Below, in pieces: positions 1 through 7,432 of a DNA stretch of 13,146 nucleotides. This DNA is from Chloroflexota bacterium (GTDB lineage: Bacteria; Chloroflexota; Dehalococcoidia; UBA1151; UBA1328), in NCBI GenBank assembly GCA_002687335.1, contig NYZY01000092.1, positions 1 through 13,146 on the forward strand, written 5' to 3'. Every line of letters begins with the position of its first letter. Positions within the stretch are counted from its first letter, which is position 1. The position numbers and the translations under genes were made by a program. The notes beneath the pieces were generated by a model, which was given only the letters and a program-made list of their open reading frames with translations, ran no database searches and was not told the origin of the DNA.

Positions 1-755
1 AGGTTTTCCATGTTGCAAATCGTGATTACATTGCCCGCGCCGTCTCGAATCACTTCGTACTCAATCTCTTTCCAGCCAAGAAGAGAGCGTTCAATTAGCA
101 CCTGCCCAACTTTGCTAGCCGCAATTCCACCACTTGCAATATTGCGAAGTTCATTTTCATTTTGTGCAATACCACCCCCTGTGCCACCAAGCGTATAAGC
201 CGGACGTACGACTGCGGGATAACCGATCTTGGCTGCAGCAACAATGGCTTCATCTATAGACTCAACTGCATACGATGGGAGTACTGGTTCACCAATCCGC
301 TCAAGAAGATCGCGAAATTGTTCACGATCTTCAGCCATTTCGACTGAACTCACAGAAGTGCCCAAAGTCTTGACGTTATACTTTTCAAGAATGCCCATCT
401 TCTCAAGATCCACCAAAAGATTGAGACCGGTCTGACCACCAAGAGTTCCTAACAGACCATCCGGGCGCTCTCTGGCAATAATTCTTTCAAGAACAGGAAC
501 AGTTAATGGTTCGATATAGATACGATCAGCCATGTCTTCATCCGTCATGATCGTTGCCGGATTAGAGTTGACCAAAACAACTTCTATTCCCTCCTCACGG
601 AGAGAACGACAGGCCTGAGTTCCAGCGTAATCAAATTCAGCAGCCTGACCAATGATTATTGGACCAGAGCCGATTACAAGTACTTTTTCAGGCATCTCAT
701 CGAGCGAATCAGTGACCAACACTCTCTTCAATCCCGTCTCCTTTTCAAACGCCAT
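1..755 (-). CDS. carB: Carbamoyl-phosphate synthase large subunit, N-terminal part (cut by window edge)
   Basis: The large subunit makes carbamoyl phosphate from bicarbonate, ATP and ammonia delivered by CarA, feeding pyrimidine and arginine synthesis. About 251 N-terminal residues are visible of a protein usually near 1,070. They match the start of the family: the pre-ATP-grasp motif [20 protein letters not shown], then [18 protein letters not shown] and the ATP-grasp glycine-rich stretch YTLGGTGGG. The reading frame is intact to the edge. It is the last visible gene of the pyr operon, 40 bases after carA. The start is uncertain. The ATG at 755 gives about 23 residues before VLVIGSGP, while the ATG at 695 ([12 protein letters not shown]) leaves only three. 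Neither has a strong Shine-Dalgarno. I chose 755 because the family normally has roughly ten residues before this motif. Confidence 0.95.
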   Translation of the reverse strand, partial: MAFEKETGLKRVLVTDSLDEMPEKVLVIGSGPIIIGQAAEFDYAGTQACRSLREEGIEVVLVNSNPATIMTDEDMADRIYIEPLTVPVLERIIARERPDGLLGTLGGQTGLNLLVDLEKMGILEKYNVKTLGTSVSSVEMAEDREQFRDLLERIGEPVLPSYAVESIDEAIVAAAKIGYPAVVRPAYTLGGTGGGIAQNENELRNIASGGIAASKVGQVLIERSLLGWKEIEYEVIRDGAGNVITICNMEN

Positions 756-795
756 GACAGCGTTATTTCGTCTAATAGGTACAAACTTGGGATTC

Positions 796-2001
796 CTAAT
801 TCTTCGTAGTCACTTCACTTTGAATCATTTTCAAAAAGCGATCGAATAGATACTCACTGTCATGTGGCCCCGGGGAAGCTTCAGAGTGATATTGAATGGT
901 CATAATCGGCAGATCTCGATGCCGAAGCCCTTCAACCGTGTCGTCATTCAGATTAAGGTGGCTGATTTCCAGTTCCGGAGGGAGCCCCTCTGGATCAACT
1001 GCGTAACCATGGTTTTGCGCTGTGACATAAACACGACCAGATTCAAGGTCCTTAACCGGTTGATTTCCTCCACGATGCCCAAAATGTAACTTAAATGTAT
1101 CTGCTCCAAATGATCGAGCAATAACCTGATGCCCCAAACAGATGCCCATAATCGGAACCTTGCCTATCAGTCCTCTGGCAGTATCCACAGAACAATCGAG
1201 CAATTCAGGATCACCCGGACCTGGCGAAAGCATCACCCCATCAGGTTTCTGTCTTAAAATTTCTGCCGCCGATGCATCATCTGGGACGACAACGACCTCA
1301 CAACCTCGGGCCCGTAATGACCGAAGAATGTTCAATTTAACCCCATAATCATTGACCACAATCTTAATTAGATCCTCTCGAATATCTCCCCCGGCCACTG
1401 TTGCTTTAACCCCACGACCCATTCCCCCTTGGAGAGCCCTAGCGCGCAAATCACGATAAGCCCGAGAGCGTTCCCCCGCATCACCTTCCCAGGCATATAT
1501 TTCATCGGTGGACACATCCCTTACAACATCAAACTCACCGTAGCGAGGAGCCTCTGCCAATACTTGCATCGCATGGGATACGCTTCCATTTGAAGTAATA
1601 ATGCCCATCATGACTCCCGATGACCGCAGTTTTCGAGTAACCGCGCGAGTGTCTATCCCTGAGACTCCTGGGATGCCATTCTGGGATAGGTAATCGTCAA
1701 CAGTGCCCTCGGATAAGGGATGAGAGGGGGCATCACAATCCTCACGTACTACAAAACCCGTGACCTGCACTCGTGTGGATTCAACATCTGCCTCACTCGT
1801 ACCATAATTCCCAATCATCGGATAAGTCGGGACAAGAATCTGACCACCGTAAGAAGGGTCGGTAAGCATTTCCTGGTAACCGGTCATAGAGGTATTAAAA
1901 ACTACTTCACCAATCGCATCTTTTTGGGCGCCGAGTCTTACTCCCTGAAATACTGAACCATCTTCAAGAATTAAATATGCGTCAATACGTGAATCACTCA
2001 T
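796..2001 (-). CDS. carA: Carbamoyl-phosphate synthase small subunit (glutamine amidotransferase)
   Basis: CarA hydrolyses glutamine and channels ammonia to CarB. The 401-residue protein has an N-terminal CarA domain (about 8-140, with [14 protein letters not shown] and DPSYGGQI) and a C-terminal class I glutamine amidotransferase domain (about 213-390). The nucleophile elbow GICLGHQ puts the catalytic cysteine at 288. His372 and Glu374 in [11 protein letters not shown] complete the triad; the usual proline of HPEASPGP is a serine here. SPGPGDP (259-265) is also present. The linker between the domains (about 170-210) is rich in Arg, Asp and Gly and looks longer than in E. coli CarA (382 residues). 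The ATG overlaps the pyrC stop in an ATGA junction, with AGGA seven bases upstream, so translation is probably coupled to pyrC. Confidence 0.97.
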   Translation of the reverse strand: MSDSRIDAYLILEDGSVFQGVRLGAQKDAIGEVVFNTSMTGYQEMLTDPSYGGQILVPTYPMIGNYGTSEADVESTRVQVTGFVVREDCDAPSHPLSEGTVDDYLSQNGIPGVSGIDTRAVTRKLRSSGVMMGIITSNGSVSHAMQVLAEAPRYGEFDVVRDVSTDEIYAWEGDAGERSRAYRDLRARALQGGMGRGVKATVAGGDIREDLIKIVVNDYGVKLNILRSLRARGCEVVVVPDDASAAEILRQKPDGVMLSPGPGDPELLDCSVDTARGLIGKVPIMGICLGHQVIARSFGADTFKLHFGHRGGNQPVKDLESGRVYVTAQNHGYAVDPEGLPPELEISHLNLNDDTVEGLRHRDLPIMTIQYHSEASPGPHDSEYLFDRFLKMIQSEVTTKN

Positions 2002-3359
2002 CCGCTGTTCCTAACCTCGGGTTGAAACTGAAACACAGTCTTACCCTGGTATATTGTTCGGACAACCCGACCTGTCATTTCAACTCCGGCTAATGGTGTA
2101 TTCACGCTTTTCGAAGCAAACGTACTCGGATCGACGACCCACCGGGCCAAAGGATCAATAAGTGTGACATCAGCAGGGAATCCTTTTCTCAGCCTACCCA
2201 GATCACGTCCTAATATGGATGCAGGAAGTGTTGTTAACGATTCAATCAGTCGCACCAGTGAAATTTTCTCGCTGTCTACTAAAACAAATACCGACGAAAA
2301 CGCTGTTTCAAGCGCGTTTATCCCTGGCGCAGCTTCGTTATAGGTACACACTTTGTCAGTCGCAGCATGGGGAGCATGATCCGTAGCGATGATGTCAATA
2401 ACGCCTTCTCGCAAAGCATCAACTAATGCCCCTACATCCGCCTTGCTGCGCAAGGGAGGATTGACTCTCGTATTCGTGTCATAACTTTGCAACCCAACAC
2501 TAGCTGGCACCTCACCCTTCAGGCCAAACACCCACTCCTCGTTAAGGGTTAAATGATGAGGCGTAACTTCAGCAGTAACGTTCACTCCACGATCCTTTGC
2601 TGAACGCACTACTTCTACAGATCCAATTGTAGAAATATGCGGTATATGAAGTTGCGTTTCTGTTAGTTCCGCCAAATATAAATCACGGGCGACCATCGCT
2701 GTTTCAGCCTCATTTGGAGCCCCGGCGAGACCAAGCCTGGTTGCAACCAAACCTGCAGTCATAACCCCTCTAGCAGCTATTTTTTTATCTTCAGCATGAT
2801 TTATGATAGGAAGCCCGACCTCAGATGAATAAGCAAGAGCTTGGCGCATCAAATTAGCGTCTTCGACAGGATTGCCGTCATCAGAGAAACCAATTACACC
2901 GGCATCAGCAAGTTCCCCCATAGGAGCAAGCTGATTACCACGTTGACCCACCGAAATAGCGCCTATTGGGAGAACTCTAACTATGCCATCTACGGCAGCT
3001 CTTCGGATCACATCTTCAACAATGCCTGCTGAATCTTGAACAGGATCGGTGTTGGGCATGGCGCAGACTGTAGTAAATCCCCCACTGGCAGCAGCACGAG
3101 TTCCAGAGGCGATCGTTTCTTTCCACTCCTGCCCAGGGTCCCTTAAATGAGTATGAAGATCGATAAATCCTGGCGAAATGATCATACCGGTGGCGTCAAT
3201 CACCTCATATCCATCAAATTTACTTTCACCAGTCTTCCGAGTAACTTTTTCGATCCTGCCATTAGAAATTAAAACGTCAGAAATCTGATCGATTTCCTCA
3301 CCAGGATCTATCACCCTACCACCCGTTATTGCCAGTTTATTTCTGACTACCAAATGCAT
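1998..3359 (-). CDS. pyrC: Dihydroorotase, class I
   Basis: This enzyme cyclises carbamoyl-aspartate to dihydroorotate, the third step of pyrimidine synthesis. It is an amidohydrolase with a binuclear zinc site. The 453 residues show the metal ligands His69 and His71 in DLHTHLRDPG, His188 (INHAED), His241 (HISTIGSVE) and Asp327 in ATDHAPH, plus FSDDG at 158-162, which holds the Asp ligand typical of class I enzymes. MPNTDP (101-106) is the substrate-loop signature. Length and motifs are those of the bacterial class I (PyrC/AllB-like) type, and the operon context settles the function as dihydroorotase. The start needs care: an AAGGAG lies directly against the ATG at 3359 with no spacer, but exactly six bases before an in-frame TTG at 3353. 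The TTG may therefore be the true start, two residues shorter. The gene follows pyrB after a 24-base gap. Confidence 0.97.
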   Translation of the reverse strand: MHLVVRNKLAITGGRVIDPGEEIDQISDVLISNGRIEKVTRKTGESKFDGYEVIDATGMIISPGFIDLHTHLRDPGQEWKETIASGTRAAASGGFTTVCAMPNTDPVQDSAGIVEDVIRRAAVDGIVRVLPIGAISVGQRGNQLAPMGELADAGVIGFSDDGNPVEDANLMRQALAYSSEVGLPIINHAEDKKIAARGVMTAGLVATRLGLAGAPNEAETAMVARDLYLAELTETQLHIPHISTIGSVEVVRSAKDRGVNVTAEVTPHHLTLNEEWVFGLKGEVPASVGLQSYDTNTRVNPPLRSKADVGALVDALREGVIDIIATDHAPHAATDKVCTYNEAAPGINALETAFSSVFVLVDSEKISLVRLIESLTTLPASILGRDLGRLRKGFPADVTLIDPLARWVVDPSTFASKSVNTPLAGVEMTGRVVRTIYQGKTVFQFQPEVRNSG

Positions 3360-3383
3360 CTCCTTTTATATCGATGTAAGGGA

Positions 3384-4430
3384 TCAATTCGGCTCCGAAC
3401 TTCCGTCATTTCGGATCACTGGCATCGAATTTCCTGGAGCGCAGAGCGTGTATAAAACTGCCATACGTACCGCTACACCATTACGAACTTGCTCCTCGAC
3501 AACGCTCTGTGCTCCATGCGCAACTTCACTGGAAATTTCCACGCCTTCATTCATCGGACCAGGATGCAATAACAGCGCTGCGTCGTTTGCTAAAGCCATT
3601 TTCTGAGCATTAATACCCCAACGCATCGAGTATTCGCGCAGACTTGGCAGGTGCCCAGCATCTTGCCGTTCTTTTTGAATTCTCAATGGCATTACCACAT
3701 CAGCTCCATCAACCGCTTCCTCGACCGATTTCACTATCCGCAATCCTCCAAACCCTGACTCAACCGCCAATGTAGAGCCCAATTGCCATTCATCAGGTAG
3801 TAACGTATTGGGACAAGAAACAACGACTTCAGCACCCATCTTTTGAAACGCTATGATGTCTGATCGCGCCACCCGGCTGTACAAGATGTCTCCGATTATC
3901 GCTATCTTTTTGCCTGATAGGTTTCCTAGATGAGCACGAACAGTAAAAAGATCTAGTATCGACTGCGTCGGATGCGCATGAGTTCCATCACCAGCATTCA
4001 CTATTGAAGCGTCAACATGATTCGAAATGAAATAAGGAGCTCCAGAATGTGGATGACGTACAACCAACGCGTCAATCTGCATCGCTTGCAGGGTCTTCAC
4101 TGTGTTCAACAAAGACTCACCCTTAGAAACACTACTAGCAGATGCCGTAATGTTAATGACATCAGCCCCGAGTATTTTCCCCGCCTGCTCGAATGAAACA
4201 CGAGTACGGGTACTGCTCTCAAAAAACATAGTAATGATCGTCTTACCACGCAATGCAGGTGTCTTACGGACATCTCTAGCCGTAATTTCCAACATACCTT
4301 CAGCTGTATCCAACAAACCCGATATTTCAGAAGCGCTGAGATCATCAACATCAAGAAGATGCCTACGAGGTTGAAATGCAATCGCATCTCGCTCTAGGTA
4401 ACTGGGGGACGCGGTGGATTGTTGTGCCAT
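3384..4430 (-). CDS. pyrB: Aspartate carbamoyltransferase catalytic subunit
   Basis: It condenses carbamoyl phosphate with aspartate to carbamoyl-aspartate, the committed step of pyrimidine synthesis. The 348-residue protein has the carbamoyl-phosphate motif SSTRTR (72-77), the conserved lysine of VSKGES (Lys104), Arg126 and His127 in VVRH, HPTQ (153-156), the aspartate-domain region around MPLRIQKER (247-255), and LHPGP (288-292). An N-terminal extension of about 20 residues precedes the core. No pyrI regulatory subunit is visible, so the enzyme is probably a simple trimer or is regulated only at the RNA level. The ATG overlaps the pyrR stop (TAATG), and a strong GGGGAGGAG sits five bases upstream. 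Confidence 0.97.
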   Translation of the reverse strand: MAQQSTASPSYLERDAIAFQPRRHLLDVDDLSASEISGLLDTAEGMLEITARDVRKTPALRGKTIITMFFESSTRTRVSFEQAGKILGADVINITASASSVSKGESLLNTVKTLQAMQIDALVVRHPHSGAPYFISNHVDASIVNAGDGTHAHPTQSILDLFTVRAHLGNLSGKKIAIIGDILYSRVARSDIIAFQKMGAEVVVSCPNTLLPDEWQLGSTLAVESGFGGLRIVKSVEEAVDGADVVMPLRIQKERQDAGHLPSLREYSMRWGINAQKMALANDAALLLHPGPMNEGVEISSEVAHGAQSVVEEQVRNGVAVRMAVLYTLCAPGNSMPVIRNDGSSEPN

Positions 4431-4972
4431 TAATGCTCCTCCCCAATCAAGACCGCATCCTCCCCGTCAATTTCGAGCATTCGAACTTGCACACGTTCAC
4501 CACGGGATGTGGGAATATTCTTCCCAATAAAATCAGGACGAATTGGGAGTTCACGATGCCCCCTGTCAACCAAAACCGCTAGTTGTATTCGACTTGCCCG
4601 CCCAAAATCTAGCAATGCCTCCATAGCAGCGCGAATAGTTCGCCCTGTATATAAAACATCGTCAACTATAACCACCAGTCGACCATCTACATTCGTAGGA
4701 ATGTCAGAAGGCATGAGAGGTTGACCTGAAGCAACCTGAGGGTCGTCCCGCCATAGTCTAGGATCAAGAGATCCAACTATGGGTTTGTAGCCTTCTATAT
4801 GTTCAATATTTTCCGCTATACGACGTGCTAAATGAACTCCGCGAGTTTGCAACCCAACCAAAACTGGATCATCAGGTACAGCATTTTGCTCGAGTATTTC
4901 ATGTGAAATCCTCGTCAACGCTCTGCGAACACCATCCCCAGTTAGAAGGACTTTATTATTGCCACTCGCCAA
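4430..4972 (-). CDS. pyrR: PyrR, pyr operon RNA-binding attenuation regulator / uracil phosphoribosyltransferase
   Basis: PyrR senses UMP/UTP, binds pyr leader RNA and promotes premature termination; many homologues also make UMP from uracil and PRPP. The protein closely follows Bacillus PyrR: RRALTRISHEILE near the N-terminus, VGLQTRGVHLARR (39-51), the PRPP loop VIVDDVLYTGRT (101-112), then LAVLVDRGHRELPIRPDFIGKNIPTS. I place the start at the TTG at 4972, because GGAG lies five bases upstream (4978-4981) and the resulting 180 residues match the family length of about 181. The frame is open back to a TTG at 5008, but that codon adjoins the T-run of the leader terminator, has no ribosome site, and would add 12 non-conserved residues. 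As first gene of the operon it probably regulates itself through the attenuator just upstream. Confidence 0.95.
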   Translation of the reverse strand: MASGNNKVLLTGDGVRRALTRISHEILEQNAVPDDPVLVGLQTRGVHLARRIAENIEHIEGYKPIVGSLDPRLWRDDPQVASGQPLMPSDIPTNVDGRLVVIVDDVLYTGRTIRAAMEALLDFGRASRIQLAVLVDRGHRELPIRPDFIGKNIPTSRGERVQVRMLEIDGEDAVLIGEEH

Positions 4973-4977
4973 ATTGA

Positions 4978-4981
4978 CTCC
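4978..4981 (-). promoter_or_regulatory. Ribosome binding site setting the TTG start of pyrR
   Basis: GGAG on the minus strand, followed by the five-base spacer TCAAT and TTG at 4972. This is the only Shine-Dalgarno-like site near the beginning of pyrR, and it favours the shorter protein. Confidence 0.6.
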
Positions 4982-5006
4982 GTTTTTACCATTCGTAACA
5001 TGGCAC

Positions 5007-5037
5007 AAAAAAATCCTTGCAGCGCCGGCAAGGATTT
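5007..5037 (-). terminator. Attenuator terminator of the pyr operon leader
   Basis: On the minus strand a perfect 10-bp inverted repeat (AAATCCTTGC at 5037-5028, GCAAGGATTT at 5020-5011) encloses the seven-base loop CGGCGCT. A run of seven T (5013-5007) ends the structure, giving a classic Rho-independent terminator. It lies about 35 bases before the pyrR start and after the likely promoter, so it must be conditional for the operon to be expressed. Its 5' arm can instead pair with the PyrR-site region to form the antiterminator. Confidence 0.92.
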
Positions 5038-5120
5038 AGAATCGCTCTAGTGACAATTGGCACGTGCGTCGAGACAGCAAACCGCCGAAAACACATGTCT
5101 AGTCAAGTTCCCTTGCCAGC
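5024..5120 (-). promoter_or_regulatory. Antiterminator pairing of the pyr leader
   Basis: GCTGGCAAGGG (5120-5110) can pair with TCCTTGCCGGC (5034-5024) in an uninterrupted 11-bp helix: nine Watson-Crick pairs and two G-U pairs. This uses the 5' arm of the terminator and the 3' half of the PyrR-binding hairpin, so it excludes both. That is the known Bacillus logic. When UMP/UTP is low, PyrR is off, the antiterminator forms and the operon is read. When PyrR is bound, the antiterminator is blocked and the terminator folds. The pairing was found by eye, with no energy calculation. Confidence 0.8.
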
Positions 5121-5142
5121 CTCACTGGACTGGATTTAAAGG
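5111..5142 (-). ncRNA. PyrR-binding RNA hairpin (anti-antiterminator)
   Basis: The minus strand contains AGTCCAGTGAGGCT (5131-5118), which matches the published PyrR-site consensus ARUCCNGNGAGGYU at all 14 positions. It folds as an upper stem CCAGUC/GGCUGG (one U-G pair) closed by the hexaloop CAGUGA, fitting CNGNGA. A purine-rich internal loop follows, then a lower stem CCUU (5142-5139) with AAGG (5114-5111). This is the architecture of Bacillus pyr binding loops. It lies in the leader directly before the gene for its reader, PyrR. Confidence 0.93.
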
Positions 5143-5151
5143 CCCTTTATT

Positions 5152-5181
5152 TATTTATCTAGCATTCAGACTACCACTCAA
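5152..5181 (-). promoter_or_regulatory. Candidate promoter of the pyr operon
   Basis: On the minus strand TTGAGT (5181-5176) is followed after 18 bases by TAAATA (5157-5152), or after 17 by ATAAAT. The predicted transcript would begin near 5145, immediately before the PyrR-binding hairpin, which is where an attenuator leader should start. The boxes are only partial sigma-70 matches. Confidence 0.45.
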
Positions 5182-5223
5182 ATAGAAATTCTACAATGAT
5201 AAGAAGTTGAAGACCCAATCACG

Positions 5224-5850
5224 CTAGATCATTACCCAATCGAACTCTTGGCTTCGCTCAGCCTCTGATATCGCTTGCCACGATTTGGGGTATATCTTTG
5301 ACCCACAAACACATCGAGCAAATGGCATGCGTCGTTTTCTAACGACAAGCAAATTACAAAAGTTACACCGTGCAGCATAACGAATTTGTGTTTGCCACTT
5401 TTCAGTTAAAACATCGACATATCTTTTTGGCTCGATATCCAATTCCTTGCAGACAGCTTTAAATTCTCGCCCATGTGCACTCGGCTTATTTCCAAAACGA
5501 GCATGAACGATCGCGTGAGCAACCTCGTGCAAAACTACTTCACGTACGTCACCGTCATCACCCATTGCAAGTAATCTTGAAGATATGGCAATTTGTTTCC
5601 GAGACGGCATATAAGAACCCAAAGTCGCTCGCATACGGCGAGACACCCGGACCTGTGGCAATTGAAGTTTTGATTGGTGAATTTTAAGAATTTCATCAAT
5701 CATTAAATCGACAAATTGCGATTTAGGCTTTTCTATTGCCTTCTGGTCTATATCAAATGCATATTGACGCGACTTAAAAGATAATTTCAAAAATTGGCGA
5801 GCAATTTTTGTTCCGATATCAAAACCACGCTTGGCGGCCTGAGATTTCAA
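5224..5850 (-). CDS. SprT-like zinc metallopeptidase domain protein
   Basis: The 208-residue protein has a SprT-like fold signature. The zinc/catalytic motif HEVAH (His108, Glu109, His112) is followed by a third candidate ligand, His126, in SAHGREF, as in SprT/Spartan proteins. A C-terminal zinc ribbon uses CNFC (162-165) and CVC (180-182). The N-terminal 60 residues are basic and unassigned. Eukaryotic Spartan cleaves DNA-protein crosslinks. The bacterial role is poorly known, so the substrate is left open. The open frame begins with TTG at 5850 but has no ribosome site at the normal distance: a GGAGG lies about 17 bases upstream and would suit a rare ATT start instead. The N-terminus is therefore uncertain. 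The gene sits 96 bases after the FAD enzyme on the same strand and just before the pyr promoter. Confidence 0.85.
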   Translation of the reverse strand: MKSQAAKRGFDIGTKIARQFLKLSFKSRQYAFDIDQKAIEKPKSQFVDLMIDEILKIHQSKLQLPQVRVSRRMRATLGSYMPSRKQIAISSRLLAMGDDGDVREVVLHEVAHAIVHARFGNKPSAHGREFKAVCKELDIEPKRYVDVLTEKWQTQIRYAARCNFCNLLVVRKRRMPFARCVCGSKIYPKSWQAISEAERSQEFDWVMI

Positions 5851-5946
5851 GGAGGAAATACTGTCAACCTCCAGACTGTTTTGAGAAATTTGGTAAACGT
5901 GAAGTATGTGGATTTCCCACTTTATTACTTGGGAATTTTCTTGTTT

Positions 5947-7047
5947 TCACGAGAATCTTGACAGCGAGAAAGCCCTTATATCAACAGAAAACTCAGAGCC
6001 AGTTACAAGATTAGCTGCTGCTAATCCCATTGATGGGCCCAACAGTATTCCATGTCGCCCACCGCCAGTAATTATCATCAAACCTTGAGGTTCAGATACA
6101 GCTTCAATAATCGGCAAACGATCCAGTGTCATGGGCCTCAGGCAAGCCGTCTGTTGAACTAATTCCGCATCATCTAAATATGGAAGAATTTCTACAGCGG
6201 ATCGAATAATTCGGTCACGCGCTGCGGATGTCGTGCGATCATCAAACCCGACCTTTTCTTCAGTCGTACCAACCCATAAAAGACCATCGGGTTTAGTAGT
6301 CGCATAATCTGTATCCCACCAAAGAGAGATCTTCAACGGCGGATCTGGAGCGTCAAGGCGTAGGATCTGACCCTTTAATGGAGTTACAGGAGCGTTAATT
6401 CCAAGATTCAAGAGTAGTGATGAACTCCAAGGACCCGCAGCTACAACAATTGCATCTGCCTCGAATTCCTCACCACCTGCCAACACTCCTGATACTCGAG
6501 CACCATCTACAACAATATCGGTTACACCTCGGTTTACCAATTTAGCACCATGCTCCTCAGCAGCTTGCCATAGGTTTAGTGTCAATTTATAGGGATCGGT
6601 TTCATAAGCTTCACCAACGTAAAGACCTCCCAACACATCAGGTGAAATCCTCGCGTCCACATGGCTTAACTCACCCATGCTCAACCAGCGGATATCATGG
6701 TCGTAATCCTTGGCATAGGATTCATATGTTTTCCGCATATGTTCCATATCGGAGTATTCCGTTGCCAATATGACTGAAGCTTTTTTTAATAAATTAAGCT
6801 TCTCCGAGTTGCCCCCATTCAACACTTTCGCCAAGTCTCGATGCAACCCAATCGAATAGTCAGATAACACATCGTAAGAATCATTTGGTGAATCCCCAAA
6901 GGATGGGGTTATGCCTCCGAGTGCGAAACCTGATGCATGAGACGCAATAGAATCACGTTCAAATAGAGATACATCATGGCCATCTCGTGAGAGGTAGTAC
7001 GCTGCAGAACATCCAGCAATACCACCACCGATAATCGAAATTTTCAT
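5947..7047 (-). CDS. FAD-dependent oxidoreductase, D-amino-acid oxidase (DAO/ThiO-like) family
   Basis: A soluble 366-residue flavoenzyme that probably oxidises a small amine or amino acid; glycine-oxidase-like or sarcosine-type substrates are possible but not shown. The N-terminus has the Rossmann FAD motif ISIIGGGIAGCSAAYYLSRDG with the acidic end of the second strand at FERD (29-32). VVAAGPWS (201-208) is the second FAD contact. CLRPMTLDRLPII (302-314) and GGGRHGILLGP (328-338) are the C-terminal FAD-closing motifs of the DAO family. The family's FAD contact points are all present, and no membrane segment is visible. The start is the ATG at 7047; only a distant AAGG is present upstream, so the initiation signal is weak. 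It may be co-transcribed with the SprT-like gene. Without the substrate-pocket context I give no symbol. Confidence 0.9.
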   Translation of the reverse strand: MKISIIGGGIAGCSAAYYLSRDGHDVSLFERDSIASHASGFALGGITPSFGDSPNDSYDVLSDYSIGLHRDLAKVLNGGNSEKLNLLKKASVILATEYSDMEHMRKTYESYAKDYDHDIRWLSMGELSHVDARISPDVLGGLYVGEAYETDPYKLTLNLWQAAEEHGAKLVNRGVTDIVVDGARVSGVLAGGEEFEADAIVVAAGPWSSSLLLNLGINAPVTPLKGQILRLDAPDPPLKISLWWDTDYATTKPDGLLWVGTTEEKVGFDDRTTSAARDRIIRSAVEILPYLDDAELVQQTACLRPMTLDRLPIIEAVSEPQGLMIITGGGRHGILLGPSMGLAAANLVTGSEFSVDIRAFSLSRFS

Positions 7048-7432
7048 AGTTAGTGGTTAGCCTTAAAAATGATCAATGGATGCAACAAGCAAGCTATTAA
7101 TTTTGGAACCTAACCACCCTATAAACCTCGTCGCCAAAATTATGACGATGCCGCAGTGTTATGCCCGATGTTCGTACTACCATATTTTTAGCTCCAACAC
7201 AGTCGTTGACGACTAGATACCACATCAACATTCAGGCAGATATAAGTTGCTTTATCAAGGACCGAATTGATTTGAAGTCTAACATCGCATCGGCTTCCAT
7301 CGACCCGCGAAAATGCAATAGATATGGTGAGATAAAAAAACAACCTCACAACAGGTCGTACTAGCTTTCTCAGAGACGCTACTCTTCGGGTATTCTGGTT
7401 GTTGAAATTTTCATACATGTACGGAGAACATG
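7048..7432. other. Divergent intergenic region between FAD oxidase and Fpr-like genes
   Basis: Some 385 bases separate two diverging genes, so promoters for both should lie here. I see no convincing sigma-70 pair and no believable coding frame. Two dyads stand out: AGTCGT-TG-ACGACT at 7201-7214 (six-base arms), and an eight-base inverted pair GTGGTTAG (7053-7060) / CTAACCAC (7110-7117) near the oxidase start. The first resembles an operator half-site pair; no regulator gene is adjacent. Confidence 0.4.

Noticed and set aside
4106..4387. 93-residue minus-strand frame inside pyrB
   Set aside because: It is an out-of-frame shadow of pyrB, whose catalytic motifs are intact in the main frame.
5914..5935. 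Hairpin TTCCCA/TGGGAA between the FAD oxidase and SprT-like genes
   Set aside because: The stem is only six base pairs, and the T-rich tail is on the plus strand where no gene would end. It is not a credible terminator for the minus-strand oxidase gene.
7161..7364. 67-residue plus-strand open frame in the same gap
   Set aside because: No ribosome site, no domain and low-complexity residue usage; most likely a chance frame.
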